NCBI GenBank assembly: GCA_025929595.1
Contig: JAICQA010000216.1
Span: forward strand, 1 to 5,022
Direction of reading: 5' to 3'
Source of the DNA: Xanthobacteraceae bacterium
GTDB lineage: Bacteria; Pseudomonadota; Alphaproteobacteria; Rhizobiales; Xanthobacteraceae
Length of the DNA stretch: 5,022 nucleotides
Shown here: positions 1 to 5,022 of the stretch, in pieces
Layout of the letters: every line of letters begins with the position of its first letter
How positions within the stretch are numbered: position 1 is the stretch's first letter
Translations under genes and position numbers: made by a program
Notes under the pieces: generated by a model
Told to the model about the DNA's origin: nothing
Databases searched by the model: none
Seen by the model: only the letters and a program-made list of their open reading frames with translations

Positions 1-1
1 A

Positions 2-610
2 GGCTTCCCGGCCAACCGCGTCATCTTCGTCACCTTCGGCGGCGCTGAAGAAGACATGATCGCGGGCGGCGATGCGGCGAAAGGCACCTATGCCGCGGGC
101 CACGTTCGGCCGGGCAAGGACATTCCGGTAATCCAGGACATCCTGAAAACTGTCTACCCCGCCGGCAAGGGCGACTTTGGGTCGGACACGACCCGCGTCG
201 GCACCATGTACTACAACCGCGGCGTCGCCGCGGCGGTGAACTGGGTCGAGGCGATGAAGATCGCGCAGGAGAAGTTCGGCAAAGTGGGCAAGGCCATCAC
301 CGGCGAGGAATTCCGCTGGGGCTACGAGCACCTTGACTTCACGTCCAAGGCCAAGCGCGCTGAATACGGCATCGAAGGCTTGATCCCGCCGTTCAAGGTC
401 ACCTGCGAAGATCATGAAGGCGGCGAGGCGTTCCTGATGTTGCAGTGGAACGGCAAGAAGTACGACGTCGTTCGCGACTGGATGGGACCGGGCGATCCGG
501 CCCTCATCGACAATCTGGAAAAAGAATCGGCATTGAAATTTGCCAAGGAGAACAACGTGCCGATCCGCGACTGCAAGGATTGGCAGCCGTTCGCGCGGAA
601 GAAATCGTAG
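2..610 (+). CDS. ABC transporter substrate-binding protein, Liv/HAAT type (3' part only)
   Basis: This is the C-terminal 202 codons of a periplasmic solute-binding protein; the gene begins left of the window and ends with TAG at 608-610. The family (type 1 periplasmic binding fold, Peripla_BP_6/LIVBP-like) captures a ligand in the periplasm and delivers it to the inner-membrane permeases of a branched-chain-amino-acid-type importer. Visible family features include the stretch opening with FVTFGGAEEDMIAGGDAAKG, a YYNRGVAAAVNWVEAMK helix typical of the second lobe, and the late GGEAFLMLQWNGKKYDVV segment around visible residues 140-160. Two cysteines (in VTCED and IRDCKD) could form a disulfide. 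Usual family length is near 400 residues, so about half is seen. The LivF-type ATPase 72 bases downstream supports the assignment. The ligand is not readable: these proteins bind amino acids, amides, urea or aromatic acids. No frameshift or internal stop is seen. Confidence 0.9.
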   Translation, partial: GFPANRVIFVTFGGAEEDMIAGGDAAKGTYAAGHVRPGKDIPVIQDILKTVYPAGKGDFGSDTTRVGTMYYNRGVAAAVNWVEAMKIAQEKFGKVGKAITGEEFRWGYEHLDFTSKAKRAEYGIEGLIPPFKVTCEDHEGGEAFLMLQWNGKKYDVVRDWMGPGDPALIDNLEKESALKFAKENNVPIRDCKDWQPFARKKS

Positions 611-621
611 TCGACAACAAC

Positions 622-659
622 GACAAGGGTGGGAAGCGCCGCTTCCCACCCCATTTGTC
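622..659 (+). promoter_or_regulatory. Stem-loop between the binding-protein and ATPase genes
   Basis: A perfect 11-bp inverted repeat pairs GGGTGGGAAGC (627-637) with GCTTCCCACCC (641-651) around a 3-base loop. After a 3-base bulge (652-654), a further 5 bp pair: GACAA at 622-626 with TTGTC at 655-659. It starts 11 bases after the stop of the binding-protein gene and ends before the ribosome binding site of the next gene. No run of T follows, so it is not a classic intrinsic terminator. By analogy with the malE-malF intergenic hairpins, the inferred role is to protect the upstream message from 3' decay or cause partial termination, so that the binding protein is made in excess of the ATPase. 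Confidence 0.75.
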
Positions 660-670
660 CGGAACCGCCT

Positions 671-677
671 AAGGGGG
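671..677 (+). promoter_or_regulatory. Ribosome binding site of the LivF-type gene
   Basis: AAGGGGG lies 5 bases before the ATG at 683. It supports that start over the in-frame ATG at 629, which falls inside the hairpin between the two genes and has no purine-rich leader. Confidence 0.7.
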
Positions 678-682
678 CTTTC

Positions 683-1540
683 ATGAATCTGTCCGTCGCA
701 CCCGCCGTCGGCTCCGCCGCCGCCGGCTCCGGTCCGGAGACAGCGCCGGTCTTGGCGGTGAAGAACATCGAGGTGGTCTACAACTCCGTGATCCTCGTCC
801 TGCGCGGGGTGTCGCTCGAAGTTCCGCAAGGGGGCATCGTGGCGCTCCTGGGCGGCAACGGTGCCGGCAAGAGTACGACGCTCAAATCCGTCTCGACGCT
901 GCTTGCTTCCGAGCGCGGCGCGGTCACCAAGGGCTCGATCGAGTTCCGCGGCAAGCGCACCGACAATCTGATGCCAGGCGACATGGTCGGCATGGGTATG
1001 GTGCAGGTCATGGAAGGTCGGCGCTGCTTCGCACACCTGACGGTCGAAGAAAATCTGACCGCCGGCGCCTACGCGCGACCCATCAAGGGCAAGGAGTTGA
1101 ATGACGCCCTTGAGCGCGTTTACGCTTATTTCCCGCGGCTGAAAGAGCGCCGGTCCAGCTTGGCTGGGTATACTTCAGGCGGGGAACAGCAGATGACGGC
1201 GATCGGCCGCGCCATGATGGCCAAACCTAGCATGCTGCTGCTTGACGAGCCGTCGATGGGGCTGGCGCCGCAGATCGTGGTGGAAATCTTCGAGATCGTG
1301 CGCGAACTGAACCAGAAGGAAGGGGTCAGTATCCTGCTCGCCGAGCAGAACACCAACGTCGCCCTGAAATATTCCGACTACGGCTACATTCTCGAAAGCG
1401 GTCGCATCATGATGGACGGCTCGGCCAAGGCGCTCGCCGAGAACAAGGACGTGAAGGAATTCTATCTCGGCATGTCGTCGGAGGGCCGCAAAAGCTTTCG
1501 TGACATGAAATCCTATCGGCGTCGCAAGCGCTGGATCTAG
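683..1540 (+). CDS. Branched-chain-amino-acid-type ABC transporter ATP-binding protein (LivF-like)
   Basis: This is a 285-residue cytoplasmic ATPase that powers a Liv/HAAT importer as one of two nucleotide-binding subunits, normally paired with a LivG-type partner. Walker A is GGNGAGKST at residues 57-65, the Q-loop glutamine is Q108 in VQVMEGRR, the signature is TSGGEQQ at 164-170 (in place of LSGGQ), Walker B is MLLLDEP at 184-190, and the D-loop follows at 191-194. The switch-loop histidine is replaced by glutamine (Q222 in LAEQN), which is normal for LivF and separates it from LivG. E. coli LivF has about 237 residues. The extra length comes from an Ala/Gly/Pro-rich N-terminus of about 22 residues and a C-terminal tail from about residue 264 that ends in a cluster of Arg and Lys (YRRRKRWI). 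As I recall, this tail is common in alphaproteobacterial members. The gene follows the binding-protein gene and probably closes the operon. Substrate unknown. Confidence 0.93.
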   Translation: MNLSVAPAVGSAAAGSGPETAPVLAVKNIEVVYNSVILVLRGVSLEVPQGGIVALLGGNGAGKSTTLKSVSTLLASERGAVTKGSIEFRGKRTDNLMPGDMVGMGMVQVMEGRRCFAHLTVEENLTAGAYARPIKGKELNDALERVYAYFPRLKERRSSLAGYTSGGEQQMTAIGRAMMAKPSMLLLDEPSMGLAPQIVVEIFEIVRELNQKEGVSILLAEQNTNVALKYSDYGYILESGRIMMDGSAKALAENKDVKEFYLGMSSEGRKSFRDMKSYRRRKRWI

Positions 1541-1660
1541 GCCGTTCCCTCGGCTTCATCACCGCTATAGGTTCGCAACAAGTGCGATATCGCCGGCCTT
1601 CGGGAACCGGTTCGGGCGTTCGGCGTTTTCTATTCTCCGAATGTCCGAGCACGCCGGTGA
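1541..1660. other. Gap between the transporter operon and the PLD-VTT operon
   Basis: This 120-base stretch has no supportable gene. It holds a 4-bp GCCG/CGGC pair at 1541-1554, too weak to call a terminator, and a 10-bp perfect palindrome GAACCGGTTC at 1604-1613 that could be a dyad operator but may be chance in GC-rich DNA. I see no convincing -35/-10 pair. A promoter for the downstream genes should lie here if they are transcribed separately, since the change of function suggests a new transcription unit. Confidence 0.4.
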
Positions 1661-3793
1661 ATGCAGCCGACATCGAAAATTTTGCGGCCCGGCAAGAACG
1701 TCTGGAAGATCGAGCGCGCGTCTCGCGTTGCACCGTTGATCGACGCTGCCGAGTTTTTTCGCGCCGTTCGAGAATCGCTGCTGCGGGCCCAGCATTCCGT
1801 CTTCCTGCTGGGCTGGGATTTTCACAGCCGCATGCGGCTTGTCGGCGAATCGGGCGAGCCTGAGGATCGCTATCCGGCGGAGCTTGCCCCACTTCTTTCG
1901 GCCATCATTGATGAGCGGCCGCAGCTTCATGTCTATCTGCTGCTCTGGGATTTCGCGGTCCTCTACGCGGGCGAGCGCGAATGGTTGCCGCAATGGCGGC
2001 TCGACTGGGCGACACCGGAGCGGCTTCATTTCAGTCTCGACCGCGCCGTGCCGACTGGCGCCTCGCAGCATCAGAAGCTCGTTGTCGTCGACGACCGTGT
2101 CGCATTCTCCGGCGGGCTCGATCTCACCATTCGGCGTTGGGACACGCCCGATCACGCGCTGCGAAATGTGCTTCGAGCCGATCCGGCCGGCGAATCCTAT
2201 CCGCCTTTTCACGATGTGCAGGTCGTCGTCGACGGTGAGGCCGCTGCTGCGGTCGGCAGGATCGCGCGCAACCGCTGGCAGATCGTCACGGGGGAGGAGG
2301 TCGCCGCGCCGGAAACACGGATCGAGGTCGATCCGTGGCCGCTTTCGGTGGAGCCCGCTTTCGAGAATGTTGACGTTGGTATCGCACGCACACGTCCAGT
2401 CTTTGGCGATCAGAAGGAGAGGCGGGAAGTCGAGCAGCTTTTCATTGACTCGATCGCTTCGGCCGAGCGGTTCATCTATGTCGAGAACCAGTTTCTGACC
2501 TCGGCCAAAATCGCGGAATGCCTTTGCGCCGCCCTGAAGCGCAACCCCAGGCTCGAAGCGATCTTTGTAGGCCCGCACGGCACGGAGTCCTGGATCGAAG
2601 TGCACACGATGCGTTACGGGCGCATCCGCTTCGCGCAGGCGTTTTGCGACGCCGGCGTGAACGAGCAGATACGAATGTTGTGCCCGGTCATTCCCGACGG
2701 CGACGGCTGCGTTTATCCCCTAATTCATTCAAAAGTGACGGTGGTTGACGACCGGCTTCTGCGTATCGGTTCCGCCAATCTGAACAACCGCTCCATGGGC
2801 ACCGACACCGAGTGCGACCTCGTCATTGAGGCGGATAGCCCGAAGGTTCGGAAGCAAATTGCCGCGGTCCGCGACCGGCTGATCGCCGAACATTGCAAAT
2901 GCCCGGTCGAAGAATTCACTGCGGCGGTAGAAGAAACAGGCTCGCTGATCTCAGCAATCGAGCAATGCAAGGGCGGCGGCGCGGGATTGCAGCCCATCGA
3001 TGACGGGACGGCAGAGCCGGGCGAGTACGAGATTTATCTCGGCGCACTTGCCGATCCCGAGCGGCCGATCAGCTATCAGTCCATTCTGGAGATGTTCGGG
3101 GTGCGCGATCATCGTCGTTTTCAGCTCACGCTGATGACGGCCGGCGTTCTGGCCGCGGTGTTCGTCGCGTTGGCCTTGCTCTGGTATCTGTCGCCGCTGT
3201 CGGCACTGACCGATCCGCAGTTGATCCGCGCGCAACTTGCCACGCTCGAATCGAGCCTGTGGGCGCCCGCGATTGTCGTTGCTGCTTTCCTGATCGCAGG
3301 CGCGGTGATGTTCCCGATCAACATCCTGATCGCCGGCGCAGCCGCAGCCTTCGGCCCATGGCTTGGCCTTCTTTATGCGACGCTGGGCACGCTCGCGAGC
3401 GCGCTTCTCACGTATACCATCGGCCGATGGCTGGGCACGAATTTCATGCGCGAACTGCTCGGCAAGCGTCTGAATCGCATTCGCGAACGCATCGCACGTC
3501 ATGGCATTGTTTCGGTGGTCGCCATTCGTCTCGTGCCCGTGGCGCCTTTCACCGTCGTCAATCTCGCGGCCGGCGCAAGCGAGATCAAGTTGTCGGACTA
3601 TTTCATCGGTACCGTGCTCGGTCTGGCGCCGGGCGTGGTCATTATGTCGTTTCTCGGCCATCAGGCGACCGACGTCTTCGCCAATCCCACCGTCGCAAAT
3701 ATCCTTCTGCTGGTTGCGGCGTTGATCGTTTGGGTCGGCGTAGCCGTCGGCGCGCAGATGCTGGTTTCGAAATTTTGGAGGAAGCCGGCTTGA
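1661..3793 (+). CDS. Phospholipase D-type protein fused to a VTT (SNARE-associated/DedA-like) membrane domain
   Basis: This 710-residue protein has a catalytic half and a membrane half. Two HKD motifs mark the phospholipase D superfamily: H137-Q-K139 with D144 followed by SGGLDL, and H356-S-K358 with D363 followed by GSANLNNRSMG (370-380). An intervening FIYVENQF (271-278) is also typical of two-HKD PLDs. The family cleaves or transfers phosphodiester head groups through a phospho-histidine intermediate. After a linker (about 430-485), a first membrane segment lies near 489-511. The VTT domain covers about 533-702, with FPINILIAGA, the R623-L-V-P626-V-A-P629 motif, N634 and AAGAS, as in TVP38/TMEM64-type proteins. 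No signal peptide is seen, so the catalytic half is inferred to be cytoplasmic. An in-frame TGA directly precedes the ATG, so no upstream start exists, although the ribosome binding site is poor. All key residues are present. The lipid substrate is unknown. Confidence 0.93.
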   Translation: MQPTSKILRPGKNVWKIERASRVAPLIDAAEFFRAVRESLLRAQHSVFLLGWDFHSRMRLVGESGEPEDRYPAELAPLLSAIIDERPQLHVYLLLWDFAVLYAGEREWLPQWRLDWATPERLHFSLDRAVPTGASQHQKLVVVDDRVAFSGGLDLTIRRWDTPDHALRNVLRADPAGESYPPFHDVQVVVDGEAAAAVGRIARNRWQIVTGEEVAAPETRIEVDPWPLSVEPAFENVDVGIARTRPVFGDQKERREVEQLFIDSIASAERFIYVENQFLTSAKIAECLCAALKRNPRLEAIFVGPHGTESWIEVHTMRYGRIRFAQAFCDAGVNEQIRMLCPVIPDGDGCVYPLIHSKVTVVDDRLLRIGSANLNNRSMGTDTECDLVIEADSPKVRKQIAAVRDRLIAEHCKCPVEEFTAAVEETGSLISAIEQCKGGGAGLQPIDDGTAEPGEYEIYLGALADPERPISYQSILEMFGVRDHRRFQLTLMTAGVLAAVFVALALLWYLSPLSALTDPQLIRAQLATLESSLWAPAIVVAAFLIAGAVMFPINILIAGAAAAFGPWLGLLYATLGTLASALLTYTIGRWLGTNFMRELLGKRLNRIRERIARHGIVSVVAIRLVPVAPFTVVNLAAGASEIKLSDYFIGTVLGLAPGVVIMSFLGHQATDVFANPTVANILLLVAALIVWVGVAVGAQMLVSKFWRKPA
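3777..3784 (+). promoter_or_regulatory. Ribosome binding site of the EEP gene, inside the PLD-VTT gene
   Basis: GGAGGAAG lies 8 bases before the ATG at 3793, within the last codons of the PLD-VTT gene. Together with the TGATG stop/start overlap it fixes the start and indicates translational coupling. Confidence 0.8.
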
Positions 3794-4500
3794 TGAGTTC
3801 CGACTGGCCCACCGTTCGGCTGATGACCTGGAATGTTCACGGGGCCCTCGGCCGCAATCCGCGCTTCGATCTTGCCCGAGTGGTCGAACTGATCAGAGGT
3901 CACGACCCGGATCTGTTGGCGTTGCAGGAGATCGACTCGCGCCGCGGAGGAGGCGACCCCTTCGAGATGATTCAGCGCGAGCTGGGCAGGCATGGCGTCG
4001 GCGCCAAGACAATCGTCACCGCGGACGGCGAGTACGGCCAGATGCTGGTCAGCCGCTGGCCGATGCAGGATGCCGAAATCCACGACATTTCGTTTCTGGA
4101 GCGTGAGCCGCGCCGTGCGATCGAGGCGGCGATCGAAACGCCGCACGGCCGGCTGCGCGTGATCGCGACCCATCTCGGCCTGAGCCTGCGCGAACGAAAT
4201 TTGCAGCTTCAATCGCTGCTCGGCCTTGTCCGAAAATCGGACGGGGTGACGGCGCTGCTCGGGGATTTCAACGACTGGATCTGGGCCGGTTCGGTCCGCA
4301 ATGTCCTGGCGCGCGTGCTGCCGGGCCGTACGAGACAGCGCACCTTCCCCTCGATGTTTCCGCTCCTGCGCCTCGACCGCATTTATTGCCGGCCGGCCCG
4401 CGCGCTGATGTCGAGTTTTGCCGATCCGCGCGCTCGCGCGCTGTCGGATCATTTGCCGGTGATCGCCGATCTCACGATCGGTCCGGCGCGCGATCAGTAG
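3793..4500 (+). CDS. Endonuclease/exonuclease/phosphatase (EEP) family protein
   Basis: This 235-residue protein has the complete EEP (DNase I/APE1/sphingomyelinase-like) motif set: TWNVHG with N14, LALQEID with E46, GQMLVSRWP (82-90), ATHLGL with H127, LLGDFND with D158 and N160, LDRIYC with D195, and SDHLPV with D219 and H220. These residues bind Mg2+ and the scissile phosphate in the family. Members hydrolyse phosphodiesters or phosphomonoesters in DNA, RNA, phosphoinositides or sphingomyelin, and sequence alone does not tell which. The length is close to a minimal EEP domain, with no added DNA-binding or membrane part and no signal peptide, so it is probably cytosolic. Its ATG overlaps the stop of the PLD-VTT gene by one base and a strong ribosome binding site precedes it. 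The tight coupling suggests a lipid-phosphate role alongside PLD-VTT rather than DNA repair; this is inference. Confidence 0.92.
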   Translation: MSSDWPTVRLMTWNVHGALGRNPRFDLARVVELIRGHDPDLLALQEIDSRRGGGDPFEMIQRELGRHGVGAKTIVTADGEYGQMLVSRWPMQDAEIHDISFLEREPRRAIEAAIETPHGRLRVIATHLGLSLRERNLQLQSLLGLVRKSDGVTALLGDFNDWIWAGSVRNVLARVLPGRTRQRTFPSMFPLLRLDRIYCRPARALMSSFADPRARALSDHLPVIADLTIGPARDQ

Positions 4501-4502
4501 CA

Positions 4503-4543
4503 CCGCCATGGCTCGGTTCGTCGTTCGTGCCGGGCCATGGCGG
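4503..4543 (+). terminator. Palindromic hairpin between convergent genes, probable terminator
   Basis: A perfect 10-bp inverted repeat pairs CCGCCATGGC (4503-4512) with GCCATGGCGG (4534-4543). In plus-strand RNA the stem continues inward through a U-G wobble and three more pairs (4514-4516 with 4530-4532). It begins 3 bases after the EEP stop and lies just beyond the stop of the convergent minus-strand gene, so it could end both transcripts. The U-G pair becomes an A-C mismatch on the other strand, so the fold is slightly better for the plus transcript. The only T run downstream is four bases at 4554-4557, so termination is inferred, not certain. Confidence 0.55.
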
Positions 4544-4555
4544 GAGTGGCATGTT

Positions 4556-4580
4556 TTACGGATTGAGTCCGTGCTGCCGC
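4556..4580 (-). repeat. Near-repeat, copy 1, at the 3' end of the small secreted gene
   Basis: Plus-strand bases 4556-4580 (TTACGGATTGA then GTCCGTGCTGCCGC) match 4960-4985 at 23 of 25 positions, with one single-base insertion in the other copy. The match starts at the stop codon and fades beyond 4580. It covers codons for the last residues (RQHGLNP). Confidence 0.6.
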
Positions 4581-4783
4581 ATGCAGTTGATGTAGACCTC
4601 GGTGCGATAGCGAGACCTGTTGTCTTCCGCGTTCGCGGTCATGGCGTTGTTGCCGGCGAGGCCGATGCATTTCGCGCGAATGGCTTCGGAGTCCTGCGCC
4701 GTGGCCGTACCAGCCGGAGCAAGAATGGCCACCGCCGAAGCAATAATGAAGCCAGCGGCGAATTTTGTAGTAAGAGTAGACAT
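4556..4783 (-). CDS. Small secreted protein with two cysteines, function unknown
   Basis: This 75-residue protein begins with an evident Sec signal peptide: a short N-region with Lys7, a hydrophobic core (AAGFIIASAVAILAPAG, residues 9-25) and an ATA-Q cleavage site after residue 29. The mature part is only about 46 residues, polar, with Cys39 and Cys67, which could form one disulfide; it ends YINCMRQHGLNP. I do not recognise the family, and no catalytic motif is visible. The start was set at 4783 rather than the in-frame ATG at 4795, because a strong GGAGGTG ribosome binding site overlaps the upstream ATG and stands at proper spacing before the inner one. The long open frames on the plus strand over the same bases give Arg/Ser/His-rich products and look like shadows. 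The gene converges on the EEP gene and lies downstream of another minus-strand gene. It is likely exported to the periplasm. Confidence 0.8.
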   Translation of the reverse strand: MSTLTTKFAAGFIIASAVAILAPAGTATAQDSEAIRAKCIGLAGNNAMTANAEDNRSRYRTEVYINCMRQHGLNP

Positions 4784-4959
4784 TGTCACCTCCATGGAAT
4801 GGGAGACGATCTGACCATTTGGCTGCGGTCTTCCCTATCGGGTATCGACCTGAGGCGTTGCGCGGGCGATTTCGTAGGGCGCACGGCAGCTCGAAATGCG
4901 ACGGCGGACGCCGCCAGCGCGACGCCCGCCGTTGTCTCAACGCCGTCGTTGTGATCGCG
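4784..4959. other. Intergenic region upstream of the small secreted protein gene
   Basis: This 176-base region separates two minus-strand genes. It should carry the end of the upstream transcript and possibly a promoter for the small gene. Folding potential is seen at 4938-4951 (CAACG/CGTTG, 4-base loop), at 4903-4915 (GGCGG/CCGCC, 3-base loop) and, competing with the latter, at 4901-4907 with 4926-4932 (ACGGCGG/CCGCCGT). None is followed by a clear U run in minus-strand RNA, so no terminator is called. No convincing -35/-10 pair was found. Confidence 0.4.
4787..4793 (-). promoter_or_regulatory. Ribosome binding site of the small secreted protein gene
   Basis: Read on the minus strand, GGAGGTG is followed by ACA and then ATG at 4783. 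It overlaps the G of the alternative ATG at 4795-4793, so it can only serve the inner start and decides between the two. Confidence 0.8.
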
Positions 4960-4985
4960 TTACGAATTGAAGTCCGTGTTGCCGC
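4960..4985 (-). repeat. Near-repeat, copy 2, at the 3' end of the edge gene
   Basis: Plus-strand bases 4960-4985 (TTACGAATTGA, extra A, then GTCCGTGTTGCCGC) are the partner of 4556-4580. The extra base shifts the frame, so only the last two codons before TAA (AsnSer here, AsnPro in copy 1) are read alike. Upstream of the indel the same DNA encodes a different peptide. Confidence 0.6.
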
Positions 4986-5022
4986 GATCGTAAAACTGAT
5001 GCTGCTCGGCCGGCACGTTGTA
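4960..5022 (-). CDS. C-terminal end of an unidentified protein (3' part only)
   Basis: Reading leftward from the window edge, an open frame of 20 codons ends with TAA at 4962-4960. The peptide is YNVPAEQHQF followed by YDRGNTDFNS. It is too short to name a family and the rest lies beyond the right edge. It is supported by being open to the window edge, by the 176-base gap before the next gene on the same strand, and by the resemblance of its stop-codon region to that of the small secreted gene. That it is a real gene end is an inference. Confidence 0.45.
   Translation of the reverse strand, partial: YNVPAEQHQFYDRGNTDFNS

Noticed and set aside
629..682. Extending the LivF-type gene to the ATG at 629... 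inside the hairpin
   Set aside because: That in-frame start falls within the stem at 627-651 and has no ribosome binding site, while AAGGGGG stands 5 bases before the ATG at 683.
1541..1554. Possible terminator after the LivF-type gene (GCCG/CGGC)
   Set aside because: Only 4 bp of stem and no T run follow; too weak to call.
1565..2605. Long open frame on the minus strand opposite the PLD region
   Set aside because: It lies wholly antisense to the intact HKD-containing gene, its product shows no recognisable family, and long antisense frames are expected in GC-rich coding DNA.
2951..3661. Minus-strand open frame of 236 codons opposite the VTT domain
   Set aside because: The product is rich in Arg, Gln, Asp and Glu with no domain pattern; the plus-strand frame encodes a clear membrane domain.
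3259..3792. Extending the EEP gene upstream to an in-frame ATG at 3259
   Set aside because: This part overlaps the VTT coding region in another frame and gives an Arg/His-rich sequence; the EEP domain begins right after the ATG at 3793, which has its own ribosome binding site.
3661..4509. Minus-strand open frame of 282 codons opposite the EEP gene
   Set aside because: It is antisense to a gene with the full EEP motif set, and its product is Arg/Ala/Gln-rich with no recognisable domain.
4508..4954. Plus-strand open frame of 148 codons after the EEP gene
   Set aside because: The Arg/Ser/His-rich product has no domain, and its ATG lies inside the palindrome. The opposite strand has a signal peptide, cleavage site and strong ribosome binding site, which is the better gene model.

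Overview
The window is GC-rich DNA with densely packed genes. It most likely comes from an alphaproteobacterium of the Hyphomicrobiales, in the Bradyrhizobium/Rhodopseudomonas/Afipia neighbourhood. The evidence is the protein style of the ABC-transporter genes (notably the long basic tail on the LivF-type ATPase), the strong third-position G/C bias, and the small secreted Cys-containing protein typical of these genomes. The genus is an inference from memory; no search was run.

Layout. (1) Positions 2-1540, plus strand: the end of a branched-chain-amino-acid-type (HAAT/Liv) ABC importer operon. It holds the C-terminal half of a periplasmic substrate-binding protein, then a strong stem-loop between the genes (622-659), then a complete LivF-type ATPase. 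The permeases and the LivG-type ATPase are not in the window and probably lie to the left. (2) Positions 1541-1660: a short gap with no convincing promoter or terminator. (3) Positions 1661-4500, plus strand: two translationally coupled genes (TGATG overlap). The first is a 710-residue fusion of a two-HKD phospholipase D-type catalytic region with a C-terminal VTT (SNARE-associated/DedA/TVP38-like) membrane domain. The second is a 235-residue endonuclease/exonuclease/phosphatase-fold (EEP) enzyme. (4) Positions 4503-4543: a palindromic hairpin between convergent genes. (5) Positions 4556-4783, minus strand: a 75-residue secreted small protein with two cysteines in its mature part. (6) Positions 4960-5022, minus strand: the last 20 codons of another gene cut by the window edge.

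How the genes may work together. Genes of part 1 import a small organic solute from the periplasm; the ligand cannot be read from the sequence. The pair in part 3 is the most interesting part. A phosphodiesterase/phosphatidyltransferase-type domain is tethered to a membrane domain whose family includes lipid translocases and scramblases, and it is co-translated with a metal-dependent phosphoesterase. This fits a membrane-lipid remodelling module, but the substrate is unknown. The two minus-strand genes share a near-identical stretch of about 25 bp at their 3' ends, read in different frames apart from the stop region, which is not explained by ordinary gene content.
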